From Flavobacteriales bacterium (lineage in GTDB: Bacteria; Bacteroidota; Bacteroidia; Flavobacteriales_F; PHOS-HE28): DNA of 64,000 nucleotides. Positions within the stretch are counted from its first letter, which is position 1, and every line of letters starts with the position of its first letter. The notes under the pieces are model-generated. The model did not search any database. It was not told the origin of the DNA and saw only the letters and a list, made by a program, of their open reading frames with translations. Both the position numbers and the translations under genes were made by a program. Location of the stretch: the NCBI GenBank assembly GCA_020635725.1, contig JACJZF010000008.1, positions 124,001 through 188,000 on the forward strand. The letters run 5' to 3'. Shown here piece after piece: positions 16,176-24,843 of the stretch.

Positions 16176-17882
16176 ATGAAAAAGACCCTGACAGCCAACG
16201 TGAGCGGAACGGTGTTCCACATCGAGGAGGACGCCTACGACCGCCTGCAGCAGTACCTCAACGGGATCCGCGCGCAATTCGATGGCGCCGACGGCCGCGA
16301 GGAGATCATGGCCGACATCGAGGCCCGCATCGCCGAGCTCTTCAACGAGCGGCTCGACGGGCGCCGCCAGGTGGTGGCCATGGCCGACGTGGACCACGTG
16401 ATCGGCGTGATGGGCCAGCCCGAGGACTACGCCGACGGCGACGAACGTGCCGAAGCGAGCGCCTCCGCGCCGCCGCCCACGGGCAAGTCGAACGACAAAG
16501 GCTACAAGCGCCTGTTCCGCGACCCGGACGACAAATGGGTGGGCGGCGTATGCGGCGGACTCGGCGCCTACATCGGCATGGACCCGCTCTGGCTCCGCAT
16601 CATCCTGATCGTGCTCTTCTTCCTCGGCACGGGCGTCCCCTTCCTTCTATACCTCATCCTCTGGATCCTGGTGCCCAAAGCAGAAAGCGCCGCCGACCGC
16701 CTGCGCATGGAGGGCGAGCCGGTGACCGTGGACAACCTGAAGCGCGCCTTCGAGGAAGGCGGCAAGCGCGTGGCCGGCGAGGCCAAGGACCTGGGCCGCA
16801 ACTGGGGCCGCGAGGCGCGCAGCCGCTCGGGCAGCGCGGCTGGCATCATCGGCAAATTGCTCGGTGCCGGCATCATCCTCATCGCCTTCAGCCTGCTGCT
16901 GAGCCTGATCACCGCGGCCGTCGGAGGCGCCTTCGGCCTCTGGCACGCCACCTGGAGCACCGACGACCTGGGCATGCTGGACATCGGCGCGCTGATCTTC
17001 GAGACGCGCGAACAAGCACTCTGGCTCGGCATTGGCGCGCTGGTGCTCTGCCTGGTGCCCATCGTGGCCATCATGCTCGCGGGCTTCCGCCTGCTGCTCG
17101 ATACGCGCACGCCCAGCTGGTTCGGCTGGACCCTCGCCCTGCTCTGGCTGGCCGCGCTGGTGCCCACGATCTGGGGCGGGCTGCAGCTCGGTCGCGACTT
17201 CCACCGCCGCAACAGCACGCGCACCGAGGTGACGCTCGCCACGCCCAGCGCCGATGTCCTTTACCTCGATGCGCTCACCCCCGGCGACACCACCGGATGG
17301 AGCATGTGCTTCGACGATGGCGAGATCGACTTCGACCTCGAAGGCCTGCACATCGAGAACGGGCAGATCGCGGGCGGCTGGGCACGCTTGGATGTGGAGC
17401 AGAGTCCGGACAGCCTCTACCATCTCGTCACGATCCGCTCAGCACAGGGCCGCAGCACCAAGAACGCGCTGGCCCGAGCGAACAACATCAGCACCGAGTT
17501 CAGGCAGGAGGGCGATGTGCTCTATGTGTCGCCCGTGCTCCGCTTCAGCGCCGATGACAAGATCCGCATACAGGACGCGCGCTTCACGCTGCTGGTGCCC
17601 GTTGGCAAGGCCGTGTTCTTCCGCGCGGGAAGCGAGGATGTGATCCACGATGTGGACAACGTGACCAACACCTACGACCACAAGATGATCGGCAAGACCT
17701 GGCGCATGACCGAGCGCGGGCTGGAAGAAGGCCGCCCGGGCGCCGAGGGAAGCGAACCGACCGAACAACCGAGGAAGGACAGCATCGTGCGGCGTGAGCG
17801 TCCGCGCTCCGCGCCGCGACCGCCTTCCGTGGAAGAAGTGCGCCTGCCATCGGTGCTCAGCCTCCTGCGGCTGGCCATCTGA
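16176..17882 (+). CDS. PspC domain membrane protein
   Basis: 568 residues. An N-terminal cytoplasmic domain (VSGTVFHIEEDAYDRLQQYL, ADIEARIAELF) is followed by a PspC domain near residues 108-170 (RLFRDPDDKWVGGVCGGLGA, DPLWLRIILIVLFF, YLILWILVPK), an amphipathic linker, four further hydrophobic segments around 225-350, and a C-terminal beta-rich domain like those of Bacteroidota LiaI/PspC-type proteins, ending in an Arg/Pro-rich tail. Probably an envelope-stress protein at the inner membrane co-expressed with the PadR regulator. ATG 16176 follows the padR stop closely. Confidence 0.9.
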   Translation: MKKTLTANVSGTVFHIEEDAYDRLQQYLNGIRAQFDGADGREEIMADIEARIAELFNERLDGRRQVVAMADVDHVIGVMGQPEDYADGDERAEASASAPPPTGKSNDKGYKRLFRDPDDKWVGGVCGGLGAYIGMDPLWLRIILIVLFFLGTGVPFLLYLILWILVPKAESAADRLRMEGEPVTVDNLKRAFEEGGKRVAGEAKDLGRNWGREARSRSGSAAGIIGKLLGAGIILIAFSLLLSLITAAVGGAFGLWHATWSTDDLGMLDIGALIFETREQALWLGIGALVLCLVPIVAIMLAGFRLLLDTRTPSWFGWTLALLWLAALVPTIWGGLQLGRDFHRRNSTRTEVTLATPSADVLYLDALTPGDTTGWSMCFDDGEIDFDLEGLHIENGQIAGGWARLDVEQSPDSLYHLVTIRSAQGRSTKNALARANNISTEFRQEGDVLYVSPVLRFSADDKIRIQDARFTLLVPVGKAVFFRAGSEDVIHDVDNVTNTYDHKMIGKTWRMTERGLEEGRPGAEGSEPTEQPRKDSIVRRERPRSAPRPPSVEEVRLPSVLSLLRLAI

Positions 17883-17931
17883 TCCGGTGCTCCAGGGGTC
17901 GCAACGAGGGGTTGGACTTCCGCACCGTTGA

Positions 17932-17961
17932 GCGCCCTGTCCGCGAATGCGGGCGGGGCGC
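17932..17961. terminator. Bidirectional hairpin between convergent genes
   Basis: GCGCCCTGTCCGC (17932-17944) pairs with GCGGGCGGGGCGC (17949-17961) over 13 bp with two G-U wobbles and the loop GAAT. It sits between the stops of the PspC gene (17882) and the Omp28-like gene (17966). Confidence 0.75.
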
Positions 17962-17965
17962 CTCG

Positions 17966-19285
17966 TTAATGCAGCACGATGCCGTGCGAACCCTCGCGCC
18001 CCTGGCTGCTCACGCGCAGGGTGTACAGCCCACCGGGGAACGCATCCAGCCCATCGAGCACGAAGCTGCCGCTCGCCGCGCGCAGATCGCGATCCAGCAC
18101 CACGGCGCCTTTCGCATCGATCAGTCGCACGCGCACGGCCGACGCATCCGGCAGGTTGATGCGCACTGCATCCGTCGCTGGGTTCGGTGCCACAGAGAAA
18201 CGCAGGTCCTCCTGTTCGACGATGCCCACGGCGAGCACGTTCGCATCGGCCACGTTCACCGTCCACAACCCGCCGGAGCCGTGCTCCGAGATCATCACCG
18301 CCACGCGCAGGTTAGCCGCATCCCATCCCTCGGGCACCTGCGTGGTGTACTGATGCGTGTAGGTTGTGCCCGCCGCCGGAGAGGCGGGGATCACGCCCGT
18401 CGTGCCATCGGCACCGCCGAGCACCTCGCGCACGATCTGCATATGCACGTAATCAGCGCCGGCACCGGTCTGCGGCGCATGCACCTGGTCCTCCAGCACG
18501 TAAGCATTCAAGGTGTACGTGCCGGGAACGGCCGCTTCGAAAGCGACGGCCGCATCCACGGTGAGCTCGCGCGTGGCCAGGTCGAGCACGGGTGTCACCA
18601 CCACGGAGGCGGGTGAGACGCCCATCTTCCGCATGTCGGCGCGCTCCTGCCACAGGGTGTATTGCGCATCCACCGGCAATCCGCCGAACTCGCCCTGCTC
18701 CATGAGGCCGGCAGGGGTGTAGCCCACCACGTACGGGGCCCAATAAGCGGCGCTGCTCGCGCTGGTGAACTGATCGTTCTCGTGATGGCTCGCTACCACG
18801 ATCAGCGGATCGGCATCCAAGGTGTTGCACACCGCATCGCTCGGCGGGCAGAACTGGCACCAGGTGCCCGTGGTCTGCTCGATCAGCACGCTCTTGGTGG
18901 CCCATGCGCCGAGCACCTTCACGTCGAAGTAGAGTGTGTCGTTGCTCGGGTTCGTCTCGCCGCCGCCCACCACCCACACCTTCAGCACGCCGCTGCCCGC
19001 CGCGCTGGAGAATGGCACTTGATGCACATAGGGCCAGTACTGCCCTGGCGAGATGCCCGTGGTGGCCTGCGTGTTCCCCACCTGCACCGGGCCATTGTTG
19101 AACCGGTAATCGACGTGGAAGGTGTAGAGCGGCGCCGAGCTCGAGCTGTTCCGCACGCGGGCGCTCACCTGCCAGCCCGTGTTGGCCTTCCAATAGCGCG
19201 GCACGAAGCAGTTGGTGAGGTAGGCATCCTGGGCGGCTGCGCCGAAGCCGAGCGCCAGTGCCGTTCCGATGAGCAGGTATCGCAT
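17966..19285 (-). CDS. Omp28-related secreted protein with T9SS type A sorting domain
   Basis: 439 residues from ATG 19285. A signal peptide (YLLIGTALALGFGAAAQ) and a beta-sandwich domain precede an Omp28/thioredoxin-fold region with the redox-like motif TGTWCQFCPPSD near residue 140, and a C-terminal type A sorting domain (FSVAPNPATDAVRINL ... LYTLRVSSQGREGSHGIVLH). The protein should cross the inner membrane by Sec and the outer membrane by T9SS. Omp28 proteins are porin-associated or surface proteins of uncertain role. Divergent from the agmatinase-family gene, with a TACCTTGG element on each strand between them. Confidence 0.88.
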   Translation of the reverse strand: MRYLLIGTALALGFGAAAQDAYLTNCFVPRYWKANTGWQVSARVRNSSSSAPLYTFHVDYRFNNGPVQVGNTQATTGISPGQYWPYVHQVPFSSAAGSGVLKVWVVGGGETNPSNDTLYFDVKVLGAWATKSVLIEQTTGTWCQFCPPSDAVCNTLDADPLIVVASHHENDQFTSASSAAYWAPYVVGYTPAGLMEQGEFGGLPVDAQYTLWQERADMRKMGVSPASVVVTPVLDLATRELTVDAAVAFEAAVPGTYTLNAYVLEDQVHAPQTGAGADYVHMQIVREVLGGADGTTGVIPASPAAGTTYTHQYTTQVPEGWDAANLRVAVMISEHGSGGLWTVNVADANVLAVGIVEQEDLRFSVAPNPATDAVRINLPDASAVRVRLIDAKGAVVLDRDLRAASGSFVLDGLDAFPGGLYTLRVSSQGREGSHGIVLH

Positions 19286-19302
19286 CGCGGGGGATTGTGG
19301 CG

Positions 19303-19310
19303 CCAAGGTA
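19303..19310 (-). promoter_or_regulatory. -7 element TACCTTGG for the Omp28-like gene
   Basis: Matches TAnnTTTG at 7 of 8 positions on the minus strand and ends 17 nt upstream of the ATG at 19285, implying a very short leader. Confidence 0.5.
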
Positions 19311-19325
19311 ACCGGGGGATGCCTC

Positions 19326-19333
19326 TACCTTGG
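19326..19333 (+). promoter_or_regulatory. -7 element TACCTTGG for the agmatinase-family gene
   Basis: Matches TAnnTTTG at 7 of 8 positions and ends 4 nt before the ATG at 19338, so transcription would begin at or next to the start codon. Confidence 0.5.
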
Positions 19334-19337
19334 CACC

Positions 19338-20375
19338 ATGAGCAAAGCGAGCAAGATCAAGTCCTTCGATCCGAACAGCCCCGGCGACCCCGACGCGCAG
19401 ATGTACGGACTGCCCTTCACCTGCGAAGAGGCCGATATCGTGCTGGTGCCCGTGCCTTGGGAAGTGACCACCAGCTACGGCGGCGGCACCTCGCACGGCC
19501 CGAATTCCATCCGCGACGCGAGCTTCCAGGTGGACCTCTTCCACCCCGAGTTCCCCGAGCTGTGGAAGCGCGGCATCGCCATGGATGAGATACCCGCCGC
19601 GCTGCAGGAGCAGAGCGACCACCTGAAGAAGCAGGCCGCGCTGGTGATCGCCGCGCAGACCGGCACGCACAGCGCCAAGAAGAAGGCGAAGGCCGCCGAA
19701 GCATTGAAGCTGATCAACGCCGAATGCGCCGTGATGAACGATTGGGTGGAGCAGCGCTGCGCCTACTGGTTGGATCAAGGCAAGCTCGTAGGCCTCGTGG
19801 GCGGCGACCACAGCACGCCGCTCGGCCTCTTCCGCGCGCAGGCCAAGCGCCACAAGAAGTTCGGCATCCTGCACATCGACGCGCACCTCGACCTGCGCAT
19901 CGCGTACGAGGGATTCGCCTTCAGCCATGCGAGCATCATGCACAACGCGCTGGCCATCCCGCAGCTCGAACGCATCGTGAGCGTGGGCATCCGCGACTTC
20001 TGCGCGCAGGAGAACGAGGTCTTCCTGAAAGAGAAGGGCCGCGTGCGCATCGTGCGCAGCGCCGACATCCGGGCCATGCAGTACGAAGGCGCCACCTGGA
20101 AGCAGCAGTGCGACGCCATCATCGATGCGCTGCCCGAGCATGTGCACATCAGCTTCGACATCGACGGACTCGATCCCACGCTCTGCCCCCACACCGGCAC
20201 ACCCGTGCCCGGCGGGCTCTGGTTCGAGGAGGCCACCTACCTGCTCTCGCGCCTCGCGGCCAAGCGCCGCATCATCGGCTTCGACCTCGTGGAAGTAAGC
20301 CCCGGCAAGGACGAGTGGGACGCCAACGTGGGCGCACGCCTGCTCTGGCACTTGTGCGGGGTGTTGGGGAGGTAG
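19338..20375 (+). CDS. Agmatinase/arginase family ureohydrolase
   Basis: 345 residues with all binuclear manganese motifs of the ureohydrolase fold: GGDHSTPLG (about residue 155), DAHLDLRIAYEGF with FSHAS (about 182-200), and SFDIDGLDP (about 273-281). The substrate loop follows the Bacteroidota agmatinase-family pattern, longer than E. coli SpeB. The expected reaction is hydrolysis of a guanidino substrate, most likely agmatine to putrescine and urea; arginine or formiminoglutamate cannot be excluded, and hutU elsewhere in the window keeps the latter open. ATG 19338. Confidence 0.88.
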   Translation: MSKASKIKSFDPNSPGDPDAQMYGLPFTCEEADIVLVPVPWEVTTSYGGGTSHGPNSIRDASFQVDLFHPEFPELWKRGIAMDEIPAALQEQSDHLKKQAALVIAAQTGTHSAKKKAKAAEALKLINAECAVMNDWVEQRCAYWLDQGKLVGLVGGDHSTPLGLFRAQAKRHKKFGILHIDAHLDLRIAYEGFAFSHASIMHNALAIPQLERIVSVGIRDFCAQENEVFLKEKGRVRIVRSADIRAMQYEGATWKQQCDAIIDALPEHVHISFDIDGLDPTLCPHTGTPVPGGLWFEEATYLLSRLAAKRRIIGFDLVEVSPGKDEWDANVGARLLWHLCGVLGR

Positions 20376-20387
20376 GTGTGGTTGGGG

Positions 20388-20422
20388 GTTGTCAGTTGTC
20401 AGTTGTCGGTTGTCAGTTGACA
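20388..20422. repeat. Tandem GTTGTCA-type heptamers
   Basis: Four to five imperfect copies of GTTGTCA/GTTGTCG, 12 bp after the agmatinase-family stop. Simple intergenic tandem repeat of the same flavour as the GTTGAGG block at 42082. Confidence 0.7.
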
Positions 20423-20512
20423 GATGGCTGGGCTGTCTGATCGGTTTGCGTTGGAGCCGTCACCGGCATGGTACGGTCAGGTGGATGCGGTGAACGGGGT
20501 ACGCCGGAGGGA

Positions 20513-22003
20513 CTACTCCACCACCAGCCGCTGCGTGCTCAGCCGCTCACCGGCGCTCCAGACCTCGAGCATGTACACGCCGCTGTGCGTCATGCTCAAT
20601 GTGGTGTAATGATCCGTGAGGCGCTGCCGCTGCACCTCCCTGCCCAGCGCGTCGCGCACCACTACCTGCGCATCTTGCGGAAGGGTCTCCAACTGCACCG
20701 TCACGCTGCCGATGCTCGGGTTGGGATACACCCGCACCCCTGGCCCCTCTACGAGGGAGAGGGGAGCGCTGCCAGTGGTGATATCCCCCACGTGCAGCCG
20801 TGTTACGAAGCGCTGCAAGGGATCATTGGTGGTACCGTCGGAATAGCCGGTGTAGGTGCCCCACACGTAGTAATGCGTGCTATCGGCGTCGGGCATGATC
20901 CCACGCAACGAGGCCGAGGTGATGCCCATGTACGTGAATGGCCCTACACCACAGTCGTCGAACCATGTCGTGAGTGCGCCATCGGCTTCCAAGACGCAGA
21001 TGCCACGACGCGGTTGACCATTGACGAACTGGAATTTCCCCGTCACCGCCACCCGACCATCAGCCCATGGCTGCAGGTTGCTCACACTCGGGCCCAAGCC
21101 TCCGAGACTCGGTATGCTTCCCAAGCTCAATACAGGGGACGCGAAGCTCTGGTCGAGGCTTCCGTCCGGCATGAACCTCACCAGGCGCAGCGTATCATCC
21201 GGTGCTTGCGCGCGCCTGAATACGCCACAAGCATAGACCCTCCCATCGGCCATGGGCAGGAACTCGAAGGCACTGCCCCAGTTCACCCCGGTATGGAAGG
21301 TGGTGTCCACCGAACCATCGGCGTGTACCCGGAAGATCCGGTCCACCGCATGCCCATCGAAGTGCGTGGCCAGGCCCGAGCAGATGAAGCCGCCACCGGG
21401 CAGCTCGTTGAACTGGTACACCGCGCCATTGCCCTTGCGGTGTACCCGTGTGGTATCCAGGTAACCTTCATTGCTGAACCAGATCAACTGGTGCATGCCC
21501 ACGAAGCCTCGCGCCGTGTCGCTCAGCGTGTGGTTGCCGCTCATCAGCACACGGCCATCGGGGAATACATGGTAATCGCCCCCTTGGCCGGAGGCGAAGT
21601 AGGGAATTATCTGACTGCCCATGTGGAAGGAGGAATCATTACTGCCACTTTGCAGGATCCGCCGCACGGAGTATGAGGTACTCACATATAACCTATTCGA
21701 CCATGCGGTAATCCGCCCTCCACCAAGGCCACTGTTGTAATAAGTATCATCCAGGGAGCCATCCGCGTTCAGCCGTGCCAGCGTGTATTCGGGGACCATC
21801 CCTTGGTAACGCATCACGCCCGAAGCAATCAGCTTCCCGTCTGGCATGGGCAATAAGGAGTTCACATAACGCTGCTCAATCTCTGTCCGGAAGGTGGTAT
21901 CCAGCTCGAAAGGCTGCTGCGCCAGGGCGCACGTGGCCGCGATCAACGCAACCGCAAGCACCAGATGGTTCAAGGTCTTCTGCTTCACTCTTGGTTGATC
22001 CAT
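20513..22003 (-). CDS. Delta-60 repeat secreted protein with T9SS type A sorting domain
   Basis: 496 residues from ATG 22003. The signal peptide region is NHLVLAVALIAATCALAQQP. Multiple delta-60 repeats follow (LARLNADGSLDDTYYN, FRVHADGSVDTTFHTG, VRFMPDGSLDQSF), which form propeller-like folds, then a C-terminal type A sorting domain (VRVYPNPSIGSVTVQL ... GVYMLEVWSAGERLSTQRLV). Just before the sorting domain the chain reads APLSLVEGPGV, encoded by a palindromic repeat element at 20731-20764. Likely a surface-displayed protein of unknown role. In-frame codons up to 22162 are rejected because they lack a signal peptide. Confidence 0.85.
   Translation of the reverse strand: MDQPRVKQKTLNHLVLAVALIAATCALAQQPFELDTTFRTEIEQRYVNSLLPMPDGKLIASGVMRYQGMVPEYTLARLNADGSLDDTYYNSGLGGGRITAWSNRLYVSTSYSVRRILQSGSNDSSFHMGSQIIPYFASGQGGDYHVFPDGRVLMSGNHTLSDTARGFVGMHQLIWFSNEGYLDTTRVHRKGNGAVYQFNELPGGGFICSGLATHFDGHAVDRIFRVHADGSVDTTFHTGVNWGSAFEFLPMADGRVYACGVFRRAQAPDDTLRLVRFMPDGSLDQSFASPVLSLGSIPSLGGLGPSVSNLQPWADGRVAVTGKFQFVNGQPRRGICVLEADGALTTWFDDCGVGPFTYMGITSASLRGIMPDADSTHYYVWGTYTGYSDGTTNDPLQRFVTRLHVGDITTGSAPLSLVEGPGVRVYPNPSIGSVTVQLETLPQDAQVVVRDALGREVQRQRLTDHYTTLSMTHSGVYMLEVWSAGERLSTQRLVVE
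20731..20764. repeat. Palindromic GC element inside a coding sequence
   Basis: On the minus strand this reads CCCCTCTCCCTCGTAGAGGG followed by GCCAGGGGTGCGGG, clearly the same element as those in hutU at 47734 and 48299. Translated in frame it adds APLSLVEGPGVR between the repeat domain and the T9SS sorting domain. Confidence 0.75.
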
Positions 22004-22004
22004 C

Positions 22005-22022
22005 GTTCCGAGATCACGGAAC
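22005..22022. promoter_or_regulatory. Inverted repeat at the start of the delta-60 gene
   Basis: GTTCCG-AGATCA-CGGAAC is a perfect 6-bp inverted repeat immediately upstream of the ATG at 22003. It could be an operator or a leader hairpin; the rest of the 187-bp spacer to 22191 shows nothing I can name. Confidence 0.3.
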
Positions 22023-22190
22023 GTCAAAATCGATGTACGCGATTCACTCTGGTCTTCGATCTGATGCACACGAAAATACCAGTTCATCCTTATGGATGAA
22101 TTCAGCGGCAGCCGCTTTGAACCGCCCTCTTCAGGCAGGCTCGATGAGGTGACGTGAACCATTCACCACCTTAACTCGTCCTCCGTCCTC

Positions 22191-23318
22191 GTGAACGAAC
22201 ATCAGCCGCATCGCCTGCCCGACCTGGACGCCCTGCGCGGCATCGCGGCCATGTCCGTACTGCTCTGGCATATCAGCACGGAGCTTCCAGGCGATGCGGG
22301 CATCGGCAGCGATGGGTTACGGCGCGCATTGGGCTTCGCGGGACATGGCGGGGCCTTGGGCGTGATGTTCTTCTTCCTGCTGAGCGGTTACCTGATCACC
22401 TGGCGCCTGCTGCAGCAGCCCGTGCGCGACCGCGCTGGACTCGGGCGCTTCTACCTGCGTCGCGTGCTGCGCACCTGGCCCCTGTACTACGTGGCGGTGC
22501 TTATGGGCTTCGTGATCGTGCCCTGCCTCGCCATGCTGCTCGGCGTTCCATTCAAAGAGACCGCCTCGCCGTTGCGCTACGCGCTCTTCCTCCCGAACAT
22601 CGACATGCTCCACCACGGAGCCCCCGTGGCGAGTCCGCTGACCGTGCTCTGGAGCGTGGGCATCGAGGAGCAGTTCTATCTCCTCTGGCCGTTGGTGCTC
22701 GCACTGCCCAGGCGATGGAGCATCGCGCTGATCGTTTGCCTGGTGCTCACGTCCATCGCGTTGGCGGCGCTGATGCCTCTGCGCTGGAGCTACTTCCACC
22801 TATGGGGCAACCTGCGCTACCTCGGCTTCGGTGCCTTGCTCGGCTTCGCGGCGCATCGTTATCCGCAGCGGCTCGGCGCGTGGATCGATGCCCTGCCGCG
22901 CGCGGTCCGTCGGGCGGCGCTGCTGATCGGCCCCTTGCTGCTCGGCCTCGCGCTGACGCGCTGGTTCGAGGTGGTCCCGTACACGCGCCGCACGCTCGCA
23001 TTCGCGGCGCTCTTCTTCGGCTACGTGCTGTTGGAGCGCTCCTTGGGCGATGCGCGTGCCGGGCGTCTGGACCGCATCCGCGCGCTGCGATGGCTCGGCG
23101 AGCGCAGCTACGGCCTTTACATCTGGCACATGCCCGCGCTCTCGGTAGTGGCGTGGGCCATGGCTGGCCGCGCGGATCGCTTCGGCTTGTCCGTGGTGCT
23201 CACCATCGTGCTCAGCTGCGCGCTGGCCGATGTGAGCCTGCGGTGGATCGAGCGGCCCTTCCTGCGGCTGAAACGGCACCTCGGCGGCGCGCCCGCCCCC
23301 CTTCACACCCTGCCGTGA
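22191..23318 (+). CDS. Acyltransferase family 3 (OafA/YrhL-like) membrane protein
   Basis: 375 residues with about ten transmembrane segments and the acyltransferase-3 signature near the N-terminus (LDALRGIAAMSVLLWHIS, with the likely catalytic His), FFLLSGYLIT, and the RxxR-like FYLRRVLRTWPLYY; WSVGIEEQFYLLWPL follows near 155. The family transfers acetyl or other short acyl groups to sugars of polysaccharides or lipids from the cytoplasmic side. The start is GTG 22191. Its place just before an SGNH/MBOAT operon fits envelope glycan O-acylation. Confidence 0.9.
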   Translation: MNEHQPHRLPDLDALRGIAAMSVLLWHISTELPGDAGIGSDGLRRALGFAGHGGALGVMFFFLLSGYLITWRLLQQPVRDRAGLGRFYLRRVLRTWPLYYVAVLMGFVIVPCLAMLLGVPFKETASPLRYALFLPNIDMLHHGAPVASPLTVLWSVGIEEQFYLLWPLVLALPRRWSIALIVCLVLTSIALAALMPLRWSYFHLWGNLRYLGFGALLGFAAHRYPQRLGAWIDALPRAVRRAALLIGPLLLGLALTRWFEVVPYTRRTLAFAALFFGYVLLERSLGDARAGRLDRIRALRWLGERSYGLYIWHMPALSVVAWAMAGRADRFGLSVVLTIVLSCALADVSLRWIERPFLRLKRHLGGAPAPLHTLP

Positions 23319-23379
23319 AGAATTAACGCGCGCGTGGCGACGTTGAGCCTTGGTCCGGGCCTTGCTTTACCGGGCACGC

Positions 23380-24837
23380 ATGCGCGCGTTCCTGCTCCTC
23401 CTTCTCCTCTGCTCCAGCACGCTCTCGATGGCCCAGCCCTTCTGGCGGCTGGACAGCCTGGTCGCGCAGTGGCCCGTGCGCGCGGCGATCGAGGAGGCGC
23501 GTCGCACGGGCAAGCCTGGCGTGATCCGCGCGATGGACACGCGCGACCTGTACAGCAAGTTGCGCGCGGCCTTGCCCGGCCTGCCGGTCTTCGCCGATGA
23601 TTCCGTCTCGCGCTACGTGGATGTGCTGGGCGAGCCGCGCCGCGAGGAGCTGCGCGCGCTGCTGGGAATGAGCGAGGCCTACCGGCCGCTGATCGAGGGC
23701 GAGCTGGTGCGCCAAGGGCTGCCGCGCGAGCTGGCGCAACTGCCCATGGCGCTCTCGGCCATGAGCACCTGGGGCGGCACGCGCGAGGGCGGCGCCGGCC
23801 TCTGGAGCCTCCCCTACCCGGTAGCGCTGCGCTACGGCCTGAAGGTGGGGCCCGATATCGACGAGCGCCGCGACCCGCGCCTGAGCACCATGGCCGCCGT
23901 GAGCTGGCTGAAGGACCTGCACGCGCGCTACGGCGATTGGTCGCTCACCCTCGCGGCCTTCGCCTGCGGCCCGGCGAACGTGACGCGCGCGCAAGGGCGC
24001 ACCCGGGGCAGCACCGACCTGCGCGTGCTGTACCCGCACTTCTCTGATGACGCGCGGCCGGTGCTGCCCCTGTGGATGGCGATGGCCTACTTGGCGAAGC
24101 ATGCCGAAACGCTCGGCATCCGGCCGATCCCCGTGGCGCCCTTCGAGGCGGCGGACACCATCCGTGTGAACCGCGAGCTGCGCGTGGAGGCGGTGGCGGC
24201 CACGCTCGGCATCGAGAAGGCCCGCCTGCGCGCGCTGAACCCCACCCTGTGCAGCGGCCGCATCCCCGCATTCCACCAGCTGCTGCTGCCACGCGGGGAA
24301 CGCGCGCGCTACGAGGCCCTGAGCGATTCGGTGCAGCGCGTGCAGCAATGGCTCGCCGAGACCGAGCGCAATCTGAGCCAGCCGGGCGAGGATGTGGTGG
24401 CGCGCACCGATGATGGGCGCGAGGCGATCTACTACCGCGTGCGCAGCGGCGACTACCTGGGCCGCATCGCGCAGAAGTTCGGCGTGAAGGTGAGCCAGCT
24501 GAAGACCTGGAACAAGCTGGGCAGCGACATGATCGATGTGGGCGAGGAACTGGTGATCTACGTGTCGCCCACGCAGCGCAGCAAATACGAACGCACGCAG
24601 AACGACGAGGACGAAGGCCCCACGAACCAGATCGCGCCGCCGCCCGCGCCGCCCGTGAAGCGCGCGCAGCACACGAGCACCGCCGGGCACACCTGGTACA
24701 CGGTGCGCGCGGGCGACTCGCTCTACACCATCGCCAAGCGATATCCCGGCATCGACGCCGCACGGCTGATGCGCGTGAACGGCATCACGGCCGACATCCA
24801 TCCCGGACAGCGCCTGAAGATCCCCATCGGACCCTAG
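23380..24837 (+). CDS. MltD-like LysM protein with a degenerate transglycosylase domain
   Basis: 485 residues. After the signal peptide (LLLLLLCSSTLSMAQ) comes an SLT-like domain (about 85-210): PLIEGELVRQGLPRELAQL, LKVGPDIDERRDP, STMAAVSWLKDL, YGDWSLTLAAFACGPANV. At the catalytic position, where family members have LPVIESA, this protein has LPMALSA, i.e. Leu125 instead of Glu, so transglycosylase activity is doubtful. A LysM-like segment lies near 265-310, and two clear LysM domains near 350-395 (YRVRSGDYLGRIAQKFGV) and 442-485 (WYTVRAGDSLYTIAKRY). First gene of a tight operon with two SGNH hydrolases and an MBOAT protein; probably a peptidoglycan-binding scaffold (inference). Confidence 0.85.
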   Translation: MRAFLLLLLLCSSTLSMAQPFWRLDSLVAQWPVRAAIEEARRTGKPGVIRAMDTRDLYSKLRAALPGLPVFADDSVSRYVDVLGEPRREELRALLGMSEAYRPLIEGELVRQGLPRELAQLPMALSAMSTWGGTREGGAGLWSLPYPVALRYGLKVGPDIDERRDPRLSTMAAVSWLKDLHARYGDWSLTLAAFACGPANVTRAQGRTRGSTDLRVLYPHFSDDARPVLPLWMAMAYLAKHAETLGIRPIPVAPFEAADTIRVNRELRVEAVAATLGIEKARLRALNPTLCSGRIPAFHQLLLPRGERARYEALSDSVQRVQQWLAETERNLSQPGEDVVARTDDGREAIYYRVRSGDYLGRIAQKFGVKVSQLKTWNKLGSDMIDVGEELVIYVSPTQRSKYERTQNDEDEGPTNQIAPPPAPPVKRAQHTSTAGHTWYTVRAGDSLYTIAKRYPGIDAARLMRVNGITADIHPGQRLKIPIGP

Positions 24838-24843
24838 CCCCGC

